Source of the DNA: an uncultured Xanthobacteraceae bacterium
Lineage (GTDB): Bacteria > Pseudomonadota > Alphaproteobacteria > Rhizobiales > Xanthobacteraceae
Length of the DNA: 6,838 nucleotides
Direction of reading: 5' to 3'
NCBI GenBank assembly: GCA_955652195.1
Contig: CATPBC010000464.1
Coordinates: 1-6,838, forward strand
The number at the start of each line of letters is the position of its first letter. The first letter of the stretch is position 1. A program made the position numbers and the translations under genes. Under the pieces are notes generated by a model that saw only the letters and a program-made list of their open reading frames with translations, ran no database searches and was not told the origin of the DNA. This document shows, in pieces, positions 4,783-6,838 of the stretch.

Positions 4783-6838
4783 GCCGCCGGCGAAGCGACG
4801 GGACCACCATCCGGTGCGGCGCGGCCGTTCGCCTTCAGAAGCCTCGTTCGTTTCGGCGATGACCGGTTCCGACGAGGGCGAGGGCGACGCCGTCGGCGGT
4901 GGATTGGCCGCCGTCGCCTCGCTGCCGGCGCCAGGCGCGGGCTCACGCACGGTCGATCGCCGCCGGATCGTTTCGGATTGTTCGACGGAAGGCGGCGGCA
5001 CGTCAGGCGGCGCGGCTCGCTCATCGGCAGACGCACGGGGCGGCGCGTTCAGATCGGCAACCGCATGCTTAAGTGCCGGCTCGGTTGCTGGCGGCGTGGC
5101 AAGCTGCTCCGCTAGCTCCTCCCCTGCGGCAAATTCCGGTTGGGGGTATTGGCCAGATTGTTCGCGGCCGGCATAGCTGCCCTCGCCATTGCGCTGCCGA
5201 TTGCGCCTGCCGCCGCGGCGGCCGCGACGGCGGCGCCGGTCGTCACGGCGCGGCTCGCCGTGCTCGCCAGGCACCTCGCCTTGCACCTCGCCGTGCGCCT
5301 CGTTTTGTGTACCATCGCTTTCGGCAACATCTCGAGCGCCACGGTTTTGATCGCCATCGGTCTCCGGCCCAAATTCCCCGCCCGATTCGATCATGGCTTG
5401 GTCCGCAGCGAGGTCCTGATCTTCCGCGGCCGAATCGCCGGCTTGCCCGATCGGGATATGCTCGACGCGGTCTGATGCCTCTCCATGCGGCTGTGCGTGC
5501 TCCGGTCCGCGAAACTGATCGCCGCCATTGCGGCCGCCGCGGCGTCGCCGACGCCGACGCCGTCGCCCACCGGCTTCGCCATGGTCCGGCGCCGCGGTTG
5601 CGGCTTCCGCCTCGGCGCCTTCTTCCTCGACCAGGCTGAAATCTTCCAGATCGTCCTCTTCTTCGAGCGGCGCGGCTGAAGCCTGCGCCCGCTCGGCGAG
5701 CGCCTTGGCGGCCTCGATCGTGTGCACCTGTTCGCCGCGATCGATCATGAAAGTCTGCGGCGCTCGCACCGTCTCGTCGGCGCTGACCGTGATCGTAATG
5801 GCGAACCGCTCCTCCAGGCTGCGCAGATGCGCACGCTTTTGATTGAGCAGATAGAGCGCGACGTCGGGGCGGGTGCGCGCGATCAGATTATGCGTGGCGC
5901 CTTTGATGAGTTGCTCTTCGAGCGCTCGCAGCACCTGCAAAGCCAGCGACGACACCGAGCGGACGTGACCGCTGCCGCCGCAATAGGGGCATTTCTCGGT
6001 CGAGCTTTCCAGCACACTGGTGCGGATGCGCTGCCGCGACATTTCGAGCAAGCCGAAATGCGAGATGCGGCCGACCTGGATGCGGGCGCGATCGTGTTTG
6101 AGGCATTCCTTCAGCCGCCGCTCCACCGTGCGGTTGTTGCGCTTCTCATCCATGTCGATGAAGTCGATGACGATGAGCCCGGCAAGGTCGCGCAAGCGAA
6201 GCTGCCGTGAGATCTCGTCCGCCGCCTCCAAATTGGTTTTGAACGCGGTGTCCTCGATATGGTGCTCGCGGGTGGCGCGCCCGGAATTGACATCGATCGC
6301 AACCAGCGCCTCGGCCTGGTTGAGCACGATGTAGCCGCCGGATCGCAGCTGCACGACCGGCGAGAACATCGCGTCGAGCTGGTTCTCGACGCCGTAGCGC
6401 GACAACAGCGGCTGGGTGTCGGTGTAAAGCTTCACGTTCTTGGCATGGCTCGGCATGAGCATGCGCATGAATTCCTTGGCCTCGTGATAGCCTTCGCTGC
6501 CGGCAACCACGACCTCGTCGATGTCCTTGCTGTAGAGGTCGCGAAGCGAGCGTTTGACCAGCGAGCCTTCCTCATAGACCAGCTTCGGGGCAGTCGATTT
6601 GAGCGTCAGATCGCGCACCGTCTCCCACATCCGCAGCAGATATTCGAAATCGCGCTTGATCTCGATCTTGGTGCGGCTGGCGCCGGCGGTGCGCAGGATG
6701 ACGCCCATGCCCTCCGGCACTTCGAGCTCGGCGGCTGCTTCTTTGAGCCGCGCGCGGTCTTCGGAACTGGTGATCTTACGGCTGATGCCGCCGCCGCGTG
6801 CGGTGTTCGGCATCAGGACCGAATAGCGCCCGGCGAGC
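4780..6838 (-). CDS. rne: Ribonuclease E (5' end outside window)
   Basis: Endonuclease that processes rRNA/tRNA precursors and starts mRNA decay as the degradosome scaffold. 685 complete codons are visible, entering at LAGRYSVLMPNTARGGGISR, so the N-terminus and S1 domain are missing. Counting Met at 6813 as 1: 5'-monophosphate sensor RTAG (41-44; E. coli R169/T170); DNase I-like active site AIDVNSG with Asp174 and Asn176 (E. coli D303, N305) and Asp217 in VIDFIDMD (E. coli D346); zinc-link CPYC (275-278; E. coli C404/C407), with the same 43- and 58-residue spacings as E. coli. The remaining C-terminal ~300 residues look disordered: acidic patch (383-404), nine consecutive Arg (417-425), a second Arg-rich tract (522-541), short xxGE repeats (506-520), a Pro/Ser-rich stretch and a terminal RRTGWWSRRF (665-674). 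The long tail separates it from RNase G. The GWW tail matches the motif known in Caulobacter RNase E to bind polynucleotide phosphorylase. Stop TGA is at 4782-4780. Confidence 0.97.
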   Translation of the reverse strand, partial: LAGRYSVLMPNTARGGGISRKITSSEDRARLKEAAAELEVPEGMGVILRTAGASRTKIEIKRDFEYLLRMWETVRDLTLKSTAPKLVYEEGSLVKRSLRDLYSKDIDEVVVAGSEGYHEAKEFMRMLMPSHAKNVKLYTDTQPLLSRYGVENQLDAMFSPVVQLRSGGYIVLNQAEALVAIDVNSGRATREHHIEDTAFKTNLEAADEISRQLRLRDLAGLIVIDFIDMDEKRNNRTVERRLKECLKHDRARIQVGRISHFGLLEMSRQRIRTSVLESSTEKCPYCGGSGHVRSVSSLALQVLRALEEQLIKGATHNLIARTRPDVALYLLNQKRAHLRSLEERFAITITVSADETVRAPQTFMIDRGEQVHTIEAAKALAERAQASAAPLEEEDDLEDFSLVEEEGAEAEAATAAPDHGEAGGRRRRRRRRRGGRNGGDQFRGPEHAQPHGEASDRVEHIPIGQAGDSAAEDQDLAADQAMIESGGEFGPETDGDQNRGARDVAESDGTQNEAHGEVQGEVPGEHGEPRRDDRRRRRGRRGGRRNRQRNGEGSYAGREQSGQYPQPEFAAGEELAEQLATPPATEPALKHAVADLNAPPRASADERAAPPDVPPPSVEQSETIRRRSTVREPAPGAGSEATAANPPPTASPSPSSEPVIAETNEASEGERPRRTGWWSRRFAGG
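4804..4812 (-). other. C-terminal GWW motif of RNase E (probable PNPase contact)
   Basis: Gly-Trp-Trp at residues 668-670 (from Met at 6813), seven residues before the stop and flanked by Arg. In Caulobacter crescentus a C-terminal RNase E peptide with this motif docks on polynucleotide phosphorylase. Its presence here supports a PNPase-containing degradosome; binding is inferred from that family knowledge. Confidence 0.6.
5191..5250 (-). other. Second Arg-rich segment of the RNase E tail
   Basis: Residues about 522-541 (from Met at 6813) read RRDDRRRRRGRRGGRRNRQR, a second basic, probably RNA-binding block. It is about 100 residues after the first and separated from it by an acidic/Gln-rich stretch. 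The two-block arrangement resembles the arginine-rich RNA-binding segments of other proteobacterial RNase E tails. Confidence 0.65.
5254..5298 (-). repeat. 12-base imperfect tandem repeat inside rne encoding xxGE units
   Basis: Consecutive 12-base units encode AHGE, VQGE and VPGE, followed by a partial HGE, in the disordered RNase E tail. The ten bases GCACCTCGCC (plus strand) recur at 5271-5280 and 5283-5292. The preceding TQNE (5310-5299) may be a decayed unit. The period is a multiple of three, so copy-number change would keep the frame. Confidence 0.7.
5539..5565 (-). repeat. Poly-arginine tract in rne (nine Arg codons)
   Basis: Nine consecutive Arg codons (residues 417-425 counted from Met at 6813) flanked by GG on both sides, partly built from a 6-base GACGCC-type period on the plus strand. 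Such Arg-rich blocks in RNase E tails typically contact RNA; the RNA-binding role here is inferred from the family. Confidence 0.75.

Noticed and set aside
3774..4862. 362-codon open frame on the plus strand opposite the aldolase/SDR gene
   Set aside because: It lies wholly antisense to a gene with clear catalytic motifs, its translation shows no recognisable domain, and long antisense frames are expected in GC-rich coding DNA.
4776..5036. N-terminal extension of the aldolase/SDR frame by 87 residues, starting at 5036
   Set aside because: This stretch is the rne 3' coding region in another frame. Its translation is Arg/Pro low-complexity, and the family N-terminus fits the ATG at 4775.

Overview
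The window carries three genes, all on the minus strand and read from right to left: the 3' part of a ribonuclease E gene (rne, cut by the right edge), a complete two-domain class II aldolase/short-chain dehydrogenase gene, and most of a membrane-bound GGDEF-EAL (cyclic-di-GMP) signalling gene (cut by the left edge). The DNA is GC-rich with long shadow reading frames on the opposite strand. The RNase E has Arg-rich tail tracts and a C-terminal GWW motif like alphaproteobacterial RNase E. With the RhaD-like aldolase/SDR and the dCACHE-HAMP-PAS-GGDEF-EAL protein, this suggests an alphaproteobacterium, probably Hyphomicrobiales (Bradyrhizobium/Xanthobacteraceae-like). That placement is inference from protein style, not a search.

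Layout: 6838-4780 rne (5' end missing); a 4-base gap; 4775-2706 aldolase/SDR; a 216-base AT-richer intergenic region (2490-2705); 2489-1 GGDEF-EAL gene (3' end missing). rne and the aldolase/SDR gene are close enough to share a transcript, and there is no room for a terminator between them. The GGDEF-EAL gene is probably a separate unit. The spacer before it holds an exact TTAA-N7-TTAA sequence (2607-2621), the consensus for the alphaproteobacterial cell-cycle regulator CtrA, with a -10-like hexamer at the right distance. It also holds an AT-rich stem-loop followed by a T-run and a GC-rich hairpin, either of which might mark the 3' end of the upstream transcript.

Functionally the genes are not an obvious pathway: RNA decay and processing (degradosome), sugar-phosphate or hydroxy-acid metabolism, and c-di-GMP signalling. 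No mobile element, CRISPR array, tRNA or rRNA was seen. I did not find a clearly new system. The points most worth a second look are the CtrA-like box in front of a c-di-GMP gene and the tight rne-aldolase/SDR junction.
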